Shown here: in pieces, positions 33,182-45,589 of the stretch
Layout: each line of letters opens with the position of its first letter
Position numbering within the stretch: the first letter of the stretch is position 1
Assembly (NCBI GenBank): GCA_039707655.1
Contig: CM077671.1
Span: 244,852,595-244,916,594 of the forward strand
Direction: 5' to 3'
DNA from: Elymus sibiricus
Lineage: Eukaryota; Streptophyta; Magnoliopsida; Poales; Poaceae
Length of the DNA stretch: 64,000 bases
Translations under genes and position numbers: made by a program
The notes under the pieces: generated by a model
Databases searched by the model: none
What the model saw: the letters and a program-made list of their open reading frames with translations, nothing else
What the model was told of the DNA's origin: nothing

Positions 33182-34249
33182 TGTCGTGGTTTTCTCATGG
33201 CAGATGCCATGGGGTGGCTTATCGAGAGTGGTTGGGGCCGAAGGACGCCGACGGGCTCCGGGAGCGGGATTAGGCACAAGCGGTGAGGGACACACGATGT
33301 ACCCAGGTTCGGGGCCCTCCGTGGGAGGTAATACCCCTAGTCCTGCTTGTCTAGTTGGATGGTGGGTGATGTTACAATGGTGCTCCTTGAGCTGGGGTCT
33401 AGAGGAGGAAGAAGGAGCGGCCGGCTCCTCTTCCCTTGCTACGTGAGAGTGGGAGTGTGAGATGGGAGGAATCCCTTAATGCTTGCCTGCCCGATGCATG
33501 GGGGCTTCGGGGGGTTTTATAGGCCAACCCCCCGGCTTACAGTATTCCGAAGGTACTAAAGGGGGGGACCTGGCTGGCAGCCTCTCCAGCCGGCCAGGGG
33601 GCCCACCCGCAGCGCCGACTCGTCGCTCGTAGGGCCCGACGGCTGCGCGGTCCCATCGCCAACTGGGGCCCGCCAGCCGGCTCTTCTACTGGCCTGCGCC
33701 TACCTGCTACGGCACGGGCCGCCCCGCACGGCGTCGTCTTGCGCCTGCCGGCCGAAGTCAGCGGTACGGCCGGCTGCGTTGTAGCCATGCCGGGGCAGGT
33801 AGTGGAGTAGACGGTGGCGTGGCGGCACTGTTTCCCCGTCGGGTCTCAATCAGTCCTGGTCAGTGGTACGACCGCCCGGACTGTAGCCGCTCGTGCCCGC
33901 GCATCCGCGGTCGCTGTAGACACGCCTGGGCAGGTAATGGAGTGGGCGGCGATGTACCTGGCCATAGTGAGAAGGGACGGGTGCCTGCCCGCCTAGTGGT
34001 CATCGGAAGGGCCGGCCGCAGGGCGGCCGGCCGTAGGCTGGCCAGTGGCTGGGCGGCCGGCCCCTGACCAGCTGGCTGTGAGCCAGCCGGTGGTGGGCCT
34101 GCCGGTAGCCCTCCAGCCGGCCTTGGTACAGCCGGCCGTAGGCCAGCCGGCAGTACGTCGGCCGGCTGCGGGCCAGCCGGCCGTATGTTTTTTCCAGATG
34201 GGGTTGGAACCCCTCAGTCTTGGCCTACCTAGGGGTAATAACCCCGTCA
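33182..34249 (-). repeat. 5' LTR of Tat-2 (1,068 bp)
   Basis: Pair of 15782-16851. It ends AATAACCCCGTCA and is followed by the second GAGCT (34250-34254). Confidence 0.9.
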
Positions 34250-34254
34250 GAGCT

Positions 34255-34417
34255 AGTCTAGTAGAGGCTTACTAGGGACACTTTGTTGTCTATTTATCCA
34301 CACATGTATTTGAGTTTCCAATCAATACAATTATAGCATGGATAATAAACGATTATCATGAACAAGGAAATATGATAATAACCAAATTATTATTGCCTCT
34401 AGGGCATATTTCCAATA
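34255..34417 (-). repeat. 3' LTR of the Copia element, part 2
   Basis: It resumes AGTCTAGTAGAGGCTTACTA and ends TTTCCAATA, where the partner LTR has CAACA. It is followed by the PPT complement GTCTCCCACTTGC (34418-34430). Confidence 0.85.
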
Positions 34418-37400
34418 GTCTCCCACTTGCACTAGAGTCAATAATCTAGTTCACATCACCATGTGATTTACATTGTTATGAATCTAACACCCAATGAGTT
34501 CTGGGGTTCGATCATGCTTTGCATGTGAGAGAGGTCTTAGTGAATGGTCTGCAATATTCAGATCCGTCTGTTCTTTGCAAATCTATATGTCATACTGCAG
34601 ATGCTACCACGCTCCACTTGGAGCTATTCCAAATGGCTGCTCCACTATACGTATCCGGATTGCTACTCGGTGTCATCCGGATTGGTGTCAAAGCTTGCAT
34701 CGACGTAAGCCTTTACGACGAACTCTTTATCACCTCCATAATCGAGAAACATTTCCTTAGTCCTCTAGTTACTAAGGATAATTTTGACCGTTGTCCAGTG
34801 GTCCACTCCTGGATCACTCTTGTACCCCTTGACAGAATCATGGCAAGGCACACACCAGGTGCGGTACACATGGCATACTATACAGAGCCTATGGATAAGG
34901 CATATGGGACGACCTTCGTCCTTTCTCTTTCTTCTGCCATGGTCGAGTCTTTGAGTCTCACTCAACTCCACTACTTACATATCAGGTAAGAACTCTTTCT
35001 TAGACTGATCCATTTTGAACTCTTTCAAAATCTTGTCAAGGTATGTACTCGTTGAAAGTTTTATCAGACGTCTTGATCTATCTCTATAGATCCTGATGCC
35101 CAATATTTAAGTAGTTCTTTCCAGGTTTTCCTTTGAAAAACTCCTTTTCAAACAACCCTTTATGCTTTCCAGAAATTCTATATCATTTCCGATCAACAAT
35201 ATGTCATCCACATATACTTATCAGAAATTCTATAGTGATCCCACTCACTTTATTGTAAATACAAGTTTCTCATAAACTTTGTATAGACCAAAAAGCTTTG
35301 ATCACTTCATCAAAGCGTATATTCCAACTCCGAGATGCTTGCTCCAACCTATAGAAGGATTGTTGGAGCTTGCACACCTTTTAGCATCCTTAGGACTGAC
35401 AAAACCTTCTGGTTGTATCACATACAACCTTTCCTCAAGGAAACCGTTAAGGAAACGATGTTTTGACATCCATCTGCCAGATTTCATAATTGAAAAATGC
35501 AGCAACTGCTAACATAATTCCAACAAACTTTAGCATCGCTACGGGTGAGAAAGTCTCATCGTAGTCAACTCCTTGAACTTGTCAGAAACTTCTTTGCGAC
35601 AAGTCGAGCTTCATAAATGGTGACATTTACCATCAGCGTATGTCTTCTTCTTAAAGGTCCATTTGTACTCAACGGCCTGCCGTTTAACGGGCAAGTCTAC
35701 CAAAGTCCATACTTGGTTTTCATACATGGATCCTATCTCGGATTTCATGGCTCCAAGCCATTTGTTGGAATCTGGGCCCACCATCGCTTCTTCATAGCTC
35801 GTAGGTTCACTGTTGTCTAACAACATGACCTCCAAGACAGGATTGCCGTACCACTCAGGGCGGTACGAGTCCTTGTCGACCTACGAGGTTTGGTAGTAAC
35901 TTGATCTGAAGTGTCATGATCATCATCATTAACTTCCTCTTCATTCAGTGTAGGCGCCACAGAAACATCTTTCTGCGTTGTGCTACCATCCAACTGAAGT
36001 GACGGTTCAATAACCTCATCAAGTTCTACCTTCCTCCCACTCAATTCTTTCAAGACAAACTCTTTCTTGAGAAAGGAGCCGTTTTAGCAACAAACACTTT
36101 GCCTTTGGATCTGAGATAGAAGGTATACCCAACTGTTACCTTAGGGTATTCTATGAAGATGCATTTATCCGCTTTGGGTTTGAGCTCATTAGGTTGAAAA
36201 CCTTTTTCACATAAGCGTCGCATTCCCAAACTCTGAGAAATGACAGCTTAGGTTTCTGCCAAACAAAAAATCATACGGTGTCATCTCAACGGACTTAGAT
36301 GGTGCCTATTTAAAGTGAATGTAGTTATCTCTAATGCATAACCAAAAAATGATAGTGGCAAATCGATAAGAGAAACCATAGTACGCACCATATCCAATAG
36401 AGCACGACTACGACGTTCGGACACACCATCACACTATGGTGTTCCAGGTGGCGTGAGTTGTGAAACAATTTCCATATTGTCTTGAGTTGTATACCAAACT
36501 CGTAACTCAGATATTTACCTCCACGATCATATCGTAGACATTTTATCGTCTTGTTACGATGATCTCAAACTTCACTCTGAATTTGTTTGAACTTTTCAAA
36601 CGTTTTAGACTTGTGTTTCATTAAGTAAATATCCCCATATCTACTCAAATCATCAGTGAAGGTAAGAAAATAGCGATATCCACCGCACGCTTCAACACTT
36701 ATTGGATCGCTACATCAACATGTATCATTTCCAATAAGTCACTTGCCCGCTTCATCATATCGGAAAACGGGGTCTTAGTCATCTTGCCCAAGAGGCATGG
36801 TCCGCATGTCTCAACCGATTGGAAATCGAGTGAGTCAAAAGATCCATCAGCATGGAGTTTCTTCATGCGCTTTATACCAATATGACCTTGGCGGCAGTGC
36901 CACAAGTATGTGGTACTATCATTATTAACTTTGCAACTTTTGGCATCAATGAACATGTGTATTACTACGATCGAGATTCAACGAACCATTGACATTGGGT
37001 GCATGACCATTGATGGTATTATTCATGTAAACAGAATAACCATTATTCTCTAACTTAAATGAATAACCGTATTGCAAAAACACGATCTAATCATGTTCAT
37101 GCTCAACCCAAACACCAAATAACATTTTAGGTTCATTACTAATCAAGAAGGTAGAGAGAGCGTGCGATGGTGATCACATCAACCTTGGAAACACTTCCAA
37201 CACACATTGTCACCTCACCCTTAGCTAGTCTCCGTTTATTCCGTAGCTTTTATTTTGTTACCAACATTTAGCAACTGAACCGGTATCTAATACCCAGGTG
37301 CTACTAGGAGTACTAGCAAGGTACACATGAATAAAACGTATATCAAATATACTTTTGTTGACGTTGCCAGCCTTCTTATCTACCAAGTATCTAGGGCAGT

Positions 37401-38160
37401 TCTGCTTCAGTGACCGTTCTCCTCATAATAGAAGCACTTAGTTTCGGGTTTGTGTTCAACCTTGGGTTTCTTCACTAGAGTAGCAACTAGCTTGCCATCC
37501 ATGAAGTTTCCCTCCTTGCCCTTGCCCTTCTTGAAACTAGTGGTTTTACTAACCATCAACACTTGATGCTCCTTCTTGATTTCAACCTTCGCGGTGTCAA
37601 ACATCGCGAATAGCTCGGGGATCATTATTTCCATCCCTGGCATTTTATAGTTCATCACTAAGCTCTAGTAGCTTTTTGGCAGTGACTTCGAGAACTATAT
37701 AAATCACTATCTTATCTGGAAGATCAACTCCCACTCGATTCAAGCGATTGTAGCAACCAGACAATCTGAGCACATGCTCACCGATTGAGCTATTCTCCTT
37801 CATCATGCAAGCAAAGAATCTTGTTGGAGGTCTCATACCTCTCAACACGGGCACGAGCCTGAGATCCCAATTTCAGCTCTTAGAACATCTCATATGTTCC
37901 GTGACGTTTAGAAACGTTTTGGAGCCTCAATTCTAAGCCGTAATGCATGACGCACTGAACTATCAAGTAGTCATCAGAACGTGCCTGTCAGATGTTCACA
38001 ACATCTACAGACGACGCTTGAGGGGGTGGCGCACCGAGCGGTGCATTAAGGACATAAGCCTTCTGTGCAGCAATGAGGACAATCCTCAGATCACGGACCC
38101 AGTCCGCATTATTGCTACCATCATCTTTCAACTCTATTTTCTCTAGGAACATATAAAAAA
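34418..38160 (-). pseudogene. gag-pol of the Copia element, heavily decayed
   Basis: Pieces appear in Copia order from the right. Gag: RDLRIVLIAAQKAYVLNAPL near 38120-38030; SSIGEHVLRLSGCYNRLNRV at 37854-37645; ELFAMFDTAKVEIKKEHQVL and a degenerate zinc knuckle CFYYEENGH at 37658-37407. GAG-pre-integrase: YLWHCRQGHIGIKRMKKLH with CGPCLLGKMTKTPF at 36956-36699. The RT start is SYEEAMVGPDSNKWLGAMKS and QVWTLVDLPVKRQAVEYKWT at 35835-35611. RNase H traces lie at about 34600-34900. Stops and frameshifts occur in every domain. The Copia order (integrase before RT) is respected. Confidence 0.8.
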
Positions 38161-39426
38161 CACAGGGGAGCTACAGCGCGAGCTATTGATCTACATAATT
38201 TGCAAAGACATTTTGACTATGTTCATGATAACGAGTTCAATTAATCATATTACTTAAGAACTCCCACTCAAATCAACATCCCTCAGGTTGTCTAAGTGTG
38301 ACATGATCCAAATCCACCAACCCAAGTCCGATCATCACGTGAGATGAGGTGGTTTCATTGGTGAACAAATTCATGTTGATCATATCTACTATATGACTCA
38401 TGTTCGACCTTTCGTTATCTTGTGTTCCGAGGCCATGTCTGTACATGTTAGGCTCGTCAAGTTTAACCCGAGTGTTCTGCACGTGCAAAACTGGCTTGCA
38501 CCCGTTGTATGTGAACGTAGAGTCTATCACACCCGATCATCACGTGGTGTCTCGAAACGACGAACTTTCGCAACGGTGCACACTCGGGGAGAACACAATT
38601 TTATCTTGAAATTTTAGTGAGGGATCACCTTATAATGCTACCGTCGTCCTAAGCAAAATAAGATGCATAAAAGGATTAACATCACATGCAAATCTTAAGT
38701 GACATGATATGGCCATGAACTTGTGCTTTTGATCTCCATCTCCAAAGCACCGGCATGATCTCCATCGTCACCGGCATGACACCATGATCTCCATCATGTT
38801 GATCTCCATCAACGTGTCACCATGAGGTTGTCGCGCCAACTGTTGCTTCTACGACTATTGCTAACTCATAGCGATAAAGTAAAGCAAAAACGGCAAAAAT
38901 AAATTAAAGACAACCCTATGGATCCTGCCAGTTGCCGTACTCATCGACATGCAAGTCGTGATATTCTATACAAAACATGATCATCTCATACATCACATAT
39001 ATCTCATCATGTAATTGGCCATATCACATCACAACATACCCTGCAAAAACAAGTTAGACGTCCTCTAATTGTTGTTGCATGTTTTACGTGGCTGCTACGG
39101 GTATCTCGCAAGAACGATTCTTACCTACGAAAAAACCACAACGGTGATACACAAATTGCTATTCAACCTTCTCAAGGACCGCCTTTGTCGAATCCGATCC
39201 AACTAAAGTAGGAGAGACAGAAACCCGCCAGCCATCTTTATGCAATGAAGTTACATGTCACTTGATGGAACCGGTCTCTCGTAAGCGTACGAGTAAGGTT
39301 GGTCCGGGCCGCTTCATCCCACAATACCGCCGAATCAAGAAAAGACCAAGGGAGGAAGCAATCTGAATATCAACGCCCACAAACTCCTTTGTGTTCTACT
39401 CGTGATCTCATCTACACATAGACCTA
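38161..39426 (-). other. 5' leader of the Copia element
   Basis: Non-coding, about 1.3 kb between gag and the PBS, as in BARE1/Angela elements, whose long leader separates LTR and gag. A run near 38740-38820 repeats ATCTCCATC and CACCGGCATGA several times. Confidence 0.6.
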
Positions 39427-39440
39427 GCTCATTATGCCAC
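39427..39440 (-). promoter_or_regulatory. Primer binding site of the Copia element (initiator-Met type, mutated)
   Basis: The + strand reads AGCTCATTATGCCA before the LTR at 39441. The intact form would be AGCTCTGATACCA, the complement of the usual TGGTATCAGAGC site. Confidence 0.6.
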
Positions 39441-41283
39441 TGTTGGGGAACGTTGCATGGGAAACAAAAAATTTCCTACGCACACGCAAGATCTATCCAT
39501 GGTGATGAGCATCTACGAGAGGGAGAGTGGATCTACATACCCTTCTATATCGCTAAGCAGGAAGCGTTAAGAAACGCGATTGATGTAGTCGAATGTCTTC
39601 GCGATCCAGATTGCTAGCCGTCCCGCGACACAATCATGATCCGTCCCGCGATCCAATCACGATCCGTCCCGCGAGCCAATCACAGTCCTTCCGATCTAGT
39701 GCCGAACGGACGGCACCTCCGCGTTCAGAACACGTACAGCTCGATGACGATCTCCACCTTCTTGATCCAGCAAGAGGGGGCGGACAGGTAGATGAGTTCT
39801 CCGGCAGCACAATGGCGTGGTGGCGGTGGTGGTGAACTAATCCGACAGGGCTTCGCCGAGCTCCGCCGAACTAATCTAGAGGAGAAACGATCTAGAGGAA
39901 GAAGTGGGCAACACGTGGCAATTAGGGTTGGGGCTGCCCTCAAATCCTCTAGTATATATAGGATGAAGGGAGGGGAGGAGGCAGCCTCAAACCCTCCACA
40001 AGGAGGATTCGGCCGAACTAGGAGGAGGTGGAGGAGTCCACCTCCAATCCTACTCCAAGTAGGATTCCAATCCTACTTGGAATCCTTCCCTCTCCTTGGG
40101 GTTTTTTCCTTTCCCACCTTCCTAGCCGCATGGGCCTTGTGGGGCTGCTTTGCCCAGCCCACTAAGGGCTGGTGCACCACCCCTCAGGCCCATGTGGCCT
40201 CCCGGCGTGGGTGGCCCCTCCCGATGGCCCTCCGGCACTCCCGGTACACTACCGGAAATACCCGAAACATTTTCGGTGGCCAAAACGGGACTTCCTATAT
40301 ATCAATCTTTACCTCTAGACCATTCCGGAGCTCCTCGTGATGTCCGGGATCTCATCCGGGACTCCGAAAAACCTTCGGTCACCACCATACATAACTCAAT
40401 ACTACAGAAACGTCACCGAACGTTAAGTGTGCAGACCCTGCGGGTTCGAGAACTATGTAGACATGACCGAGACACCTCTACGGTCAATAACCAATAGTGG
40501 GACCTGGATGACCATATTGGTTCCTACATATTCTACGAAGATCTTTATCGGTTGAACCTCAATGTCAAGGATTCAATTAATCCCGTATGATGTTCCCTTT
40601 GTTCTTCGGTATGTTACTTGCCCGAGATTCGATCGTCGGTATCTCTATACCTAGTTCAGTCTCATTACCGGCAAGTCTCTTTACTCATTCCGTAATACAA
40701 GATCCCATGGATAACTCTTTAATCACATTGCTTGCAAGGCTTATTGTGATGTTGTATTACCGTGTGGGCCCTGAGATACCTCTCCGTCATACGGAGTAAC
40801 AAATCCCAGTCTCGATCCATGCCAGCTCATCAAACACCTTCGGAGATACCTGTAGAGCATCTTTATAGTCACCCAGTTATGTTGCGACGTTTGATACACA
40901 CAAGGTATTCCTCTGGTGTCAGTGACTTGCATGATCTCATGGTCATAGGAACAGATACTTGGCATGCAGAAAACTATAGCAATAAACTGACACGATCATA
41001 TGCTACGTTCATAGTTTGGGTCTTGTCCATCACATCATACTCCTAATGACGTGATCCCGTTATCAAATGACATCTCATGTCTATGGCTAGGAAACCTTAA
41101 CCATCTTTGATCAACGAGCTAGTCTAGTAGAAGCTTACTAGGGACACTTTGTTGTCTATGTATCCACACATGTATTTGAGTTTCCAATCATTACAATTAT
41201 AGCATGGATAATAAACGATTATCATGAACAAGGAAATATGATAATAACCAAATTATTATTGCCTCTAGGGCATATTTCCAACA
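39441..41283 (-). repeat. 5' LTR of the Copia element (1,843 bp)
   Basis: Identical in length to the reassembled 3' LTR. It ends ATATTTCCAACA and is followed by TGTTT (41284-41288). Confidence 0.92.
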
Positions 41284-41288
41284 TGTTT

Positions 41289-42261
41289 TCCCCAAAGAGG
41301 AAGGGATGATGCAGCACAGCTACGGTAAGTATTTCCCTCAGTTATGAAACCAATGTTATCGAACCACTAGTAGAACCACGCAACACTATGAAAATGGTAC
41401 CTGCACACAAAGAACAAATACTTGCAACCCGACGCGTAAGAGAGGTTGTCAATCTCTCCACGGTAAAAAGATAGATTAGATTGTAGTAGATTGGATAAAT
41501 AGATCGCACAAGAACACAAAATAAAAGAAGCAAATAAAAAGTGCAACAAGGTATTTTTGGGTTTTTGGAATAATAGATCTGAAAACAAAAGCGGCAAAAG
41601 ATAGAACGGAAAGCAATATGTTGGAAAAGTAGACCCGGGGCCATAGGTTTCACTAGTGGCTTCTCTCATGAGTATAGCACACGGTGGGTAAATAAATTAC
41701 TGTTGGGCAATTGACAGAAGATCAAATAATCATGACGATATCCAAGGCGATGATCATTATATAGGCATCACGTCCAAGATTAGTAGACCGAAACGATTCC
41801 GCATCTACTACTATTACTCCACACATCGTCCGCTATCCAGCATGCATCTAGTGTATTAAGTTCATGGAGAAATGGAGTAATGCAATAAGAACGATGACAT
41901 GATGTAGACAAGATCTATTCATGTTGGAATAGACCCCATCTTGTTATCCTTAATAGCAACGATACATGTGTGCCTCGCTGCCCCTTCTATCACTGGGAGA
42001 GGACACCGCAAGATCGAACCCATCACAAAGCACCTCTTCCCATGGCAAGAAAAATCGATCTAGTTGGCCTAACTAAACCAAAGATTTGAAGAAGAAACAC
42101 AAGGCTATAAGTAATCAAGCATATAAGAGATCAAAAGAAGACTCAAATAATATTCATGGATAGAAACTGATCATGAACTCAAAATTCATCGGATCCCAAC
42201 AAACACACCGCAAAAAGTCATTACATCAAATAGATCTCCAAGAGACCATTGTATTGAGAAT

Positions 42262-42303
<42 letters not shown>

Positions 42304-42865
42304 CCATCTAGCTACTGCCTACGGACCCATAGGTCTATGGTGGACTACTCACGCATCATCGAAGAGGCACCAATGAGGATGATGAACCCCTCCGTGATGG
42401 TGTTAGATTGGATCTCACGGTTCTGGAACTTGCGACGGCTGGAAGTATTTTTCGTCAACTCCTCTAGGGTTTCTGGAATATTTGGGTATTTATAGAGCTC
42501 ATAGGCGGTGGAGGGGGCTCCCGAGGCCACCACAACCCACAAGGGCGCGCCGGGGGCCTCAGGCGCACCCTGGTGTCTTCTGGGCCCCACGGGCCTCCTC
42601 CTGGGTACTTCTTTGGCTCACTGGTTGTCTTCTGGCCCAAAAAAAATCTCCAAAAATTTTCATCGCGATTGGACTCCGTTTGGTACTGATATTCTAGGAA
42701 GTAAAAAAAACAAGCAAAAAACAGGAACTGGCACTTGGCACTATGTCAATAGGTTAGTCCCAAAAAATGATATAAAGTTGCTATAAAATGATTGTAAAAC
42801 ATCCAAGAATGATAATATAACAGCATGGAACAATAAAAAATTATAGATACGTTGGAGACATATCA
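41289..42865 (-). repeat. 5' LTR of element B, remaining part
   Basis: It resumes TCCCCAAAGAGGAAGG and ends GAGACATATCA. The inverted repeat (42540-42551 with 42562-42573) and the TATA box (near 42485-42495) match the 3' LTR. Confidence 0.88.
42263..42301. repeat. (GA)n microsatellite in the element B LTR
   Basis: About 19 GA units, against about 9 in the partner LTR at 8653-8669, so the tract changed length after insertion. Confidence 0.9.
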
Positions 42866-43779
42866 AGATACTACTTGTGCATCCGTAAACCCTTAAACCC
42901 AGTTTCTTACCATGAGAGTCCACCATATCTACCTATGGATTGAATAAGATCCTTCAAGTAAGTTGTCATCAGTGCAAAAGCAATAAAAACCGCTCCTAAA
43001 TATGTATGATATTTTATTGGAAGGGAAATTAAGCTTTGTACGATCTTGTGATGGCAAATAAATAAAAGCGACGGACTACGTAATAAAGGTTGTTATCATA
43101 AGGGGCAATATAAAGTGGCGTTCCTTTCCATTAAGAGCTTGCACATCCAACAAATAATAAGCGCATGACAACCTCTGCTTCCCTCTGCGAAGGGCCTACC
43201 TTTCACTTTTCTGTATTTACTTTTATGCAAGAGTCAATAATGTTAATTCCTATCCCATTCTTATAATTGTCTACTGGCAAGCATCATGTCACGGGGAAAG
43301 AGACACATATATCCAGTTGGATATAGGTGATCATGAGTTATTATTGTTGACGTTATCCCTGAGATAAATAGTTGGGTGGTGACAAATTAAAAAAACCTAT
43401 CTTCCTTTGTGTCTAATTGATTTTTTTTGCTTCATAAATATCCCGTGAGTGTCAGCAATCATAGAAGACTAAATGATAGTTGAGTATGTGAACTTGCTAA
43501 ACAAAGCTCTGACATAGACTCTTTCTGAAATATGATGAATTGTAATTGTTTCAATGACTAAGAACATAGTTTGCTAGGTTTCAATAAAGTTTATGATTCA
43601 TACTTTAGCATGTGGATAGATTATTACTTGTTCACTAGAAGTTTTATGATATTAAGTTGATGTTATGATAATGATCATGATGCTTTCATATCCGTATTTT
43701 ATTTTTACTAACACCTCTCTCACTAAGCATGTGGTCATGATTATCGAGTTCGGCTTTCGCTTGAGGACAAGCGAGGTCT
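42866..43779 (+). other. 3' non-coding region of element C, right block
   Basis: It continues from 7646 with no coding frames. It carries the stem-loop CTTCCCTCTGCGAAGGG at 43178-43194, shared with B and E, and ends in GAGGACAAGCGAGGTC before the PPT. Confidence 0.65.
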
Positions 43780-43792
43780 AAGCTTGGGGGGT
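43780..43792 (+). promoter_or_regulatory. Polypurine tract of element C
   Basis: AAGCTTGGGGGGT directly precedes the LTR start TGATACGTCT at 43793. Confidence 0.8.
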
Positions 43793-45418
43793 TGATACGT
43801 CTATTTTGCATCATGATTTCCTATTGTTATTTATATTGTTTTTGGTCATTATTCTACTTTATGATACAATTTTAATGCCTTCTCTCTCTGAATTTACAAG
43901 GATTACATGGAGAGGAACATTACCTGCAGCTGGAATTCTGGACCTGAAAAAATCACATGAGAGATACCTATCCGTTGGACTCCAAATGACCTAAAAATTT
44001 ATGGAGAATATTTTTGGAATATATAAAAAATACTGGAGCCAAGAAATAGCAGAGGGGGTCACCTGTTGCTCACAAGGCAATTGGGCACGCCCAGCTGCCT
44101 TAGGGGTCCCACAGGCGGTCTTCGCCCCCCTCTTCTGATATATGAAGGGTTTTTACCTAGAAAAAATCAAGAGGAGGCTCTCGGGACGAAGCGCCGCCGT
44201 CTCGAGGTGGAACCTGGACATGAGCACTTTTAATCTCCGGTGGAACGATTCTACAGGGGAAACATCCCTCCGGGAGGGGGAAATCAAAGGCATCGTCATC
44301 ACCAACCTTTCCTCTATCGTGGGAGGACCAATATTCATCAACATATTCACTATCACCATCTCATCTCAAACCCTAGTTTATCTCTTGTATTCAATCTTTG
44401 TCTCAAAATCTCAGATTAGTACATGTGGGTTACTAGTAGTGTTGATTACATCTCGTAGTTGGTGCTTGTTGGTCAATTTGGTGGAAGATTATATCTTCAA
44501 ATCCTTAATGATATTAAACACCCCTCTTATCTTGAACATGAACATGATTTGTGAGTAGTTACTTTTGTTCTCCAGGACATGGGAGATGTCTTGTTATAAG
44601 TAATCATGTGATGTTGGTATTCATTTAACATTTTGATGATATGTATGTTACACTTCCTTTAGTGGTGCCATGTGAACGTCGATTACATGACACTTCACCA
44701 TACTTGGGCCTAAGGAAATACATTGTGGAGTAATAAGTAGATGATGGGTTGCGAGAGTGACAAAAGCTTAAACCCTAGTTTATGAGTTATTCCGTAAGGG
44801 GCTGATTTGGATCCATATGTTTGATGCTATGGTTAGATTTATCTTAATTCTTCTTTTGTAGTTTCGGATGCTTGCGAGAGGGGGTAATCTTAAGTGGTTT
44901 GTAAGTTCAAGTAAGAACAACACCTTAGCACCGGTCCACCCATATGTTTGATGATATTGTTAGATTTATCTTAATTCTTCTTTCGTAGTTGCGTATCCTT
45001 GCGATAGGGGGTAATCTTAAGTGGTTTGTTTGTTCAAGTAAGAACAACACCTTATCACCGGTCCACACACATAATAAATTATCAAAGTATCAAACGTGAA
45101 TCAACTAAACATGATGAACATGACTAGACGGAAATTCCCATGTGTCCTCGAGAGTGCTTTGCTTTATATAAGAAGACTGTTAGACTTATGCTTTTCTACA
45201 AAAAGGATTGGGCCACCTTGCTGCACCTTTGTTGCTATTGCTACTTGTTACTTGTTACGAATTATCTTGCTACAAAATTATCTACCACTGTTACTTACAT
45301 CACTTGCAGAGAATACCTTGCTGAAAACTGCTTGTCATTTCCTTCGGATCCTCGGTAGGTTCGACACTCTTACTTATTGAAAGGGCTATGATTGATCCCC
45401 TATACTTGTGGGTCATCA
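43793..45418 (+). repeat. Full LTR of element C (1,626 bp)
   Basis: It starts TGATACGTCTATTTTGC and ends TTGTGGGTCATCA. It contains a TATA box (GATATATGAAGG, near 44136) and a direct duplication of 127 bp (44814-44940 and 44941-45067, both starting CATATGTTTGATG). A PPT lies before it and a PBS after it, so it served both as a 3' LTR and as the 5' LTR of a following copy. Confidence 0.85.
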
Positions 45419-45589
45419 AGACTCTTTTCTGGCGCCATTGCCTGGGAGTGAAGCGCCTTTGGTAAGTGGAATTTTTTAAGGAAACATTTTCATTACGTAC
45501 TGAAATTTACTGTTGCTTGTTACTATGGAGCATAATCTTTCGAGGGGCTTGTTCGGCATATCTTCACCTCGTCCGAACTTGGGCCTAAG
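45419..45589 (+). other. 5' leader and gag start remnant after the element C LTR
   Basis: The PBS TGGCGCCATTGCCTGGGA is at 45430-45447. A short leader and an ATG (45523, MEHNLSRGLFG) follow before the sequence jumps into a truncated LTR at about 45590. Confidence 0.7.

Larger units (their letters stand above)
15782..34249 (-). mobile_element. Tat-2: Tat-lineage Gypsy retrotransposon, TSD GAGCT
   Basis: The ends are TGTCGTGGTTTTCTC and AATAACCCCGTCA, flanked by GAGCT at 15777-15781 and 34250-34254. The LTRs are 15782-16851 (1,070 bp) and 33182-34249 (1,068 bp). The PBS lies next to the right LTR and the PPT next to the left one, so gag-pol reads on the minus strand. Length is 18,468 bp, or about 13.5 kb without the solo-LTR insertion. 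Order in sense: LTR, PBS, gag, protease, RT-RNase H, (insertion), integrase, antisense gene, PPT, LTR. By eye the LTRs differ at about 7 of the first 300 positions, younger than the Copia element that hosts it, as the nesting requires. Confidence 0.9.
14102..41283 (-). mobile_element. Angela/BARE1-type Copia retrotransposon, TSD TGTTT, split by Tat-2
   Basis: The ends are TGTTGGGGAACG... and ...ATATTTCCAACA, flanked by TGTTT at 14097-14101 and 41284-41288. The 3' LTR is 14102-15781 plus 34255-34417 (1,843 bp) and the 5' LTR is 39441-41283 (1,843 bp). With Tat-2 and its duplicated target removed the element is about 8.7 kb, the expected size for Angela/BARE1. By eye the two LTRs differ at about 33 of the first 430 and 16 of the next 540 positions, mostly transitions, so the copy is not recent. 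Gag and pol are heavily decayed. Confidence 0.9.
7647..42865 (-). mobile_element. Element B: non-autonomous Gypsy (gag-protease only), TSD AGATA
   Basis: The termini are TGATGTGGCTTC... and ...GAGACATATCA on the + strand, flanked by AGATA at 7642-7646 and 42866-42870. The 3' LTR is 7647-9234. The 5' LTR is 14073-14101 plus 41289-42865, because the Copia element landed 29 bp into it. Without the nested DNA the element is about 8.0 kb. The internal region has gag and protease only, followed by about 2.6 kb of non-coding DNA; there is no trace of RT, RNase H or integrase. It resembles the WHAM/Sabrina-type non-autonomous Gypsy families of Triticeae; the exact name is uncertain. Confidence 0.85.

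Noticed and set aside
42173..42376. Coding frame with (RE)n repeat
   Set aside because: It is the translation of the GA microsatellite within an LTR.
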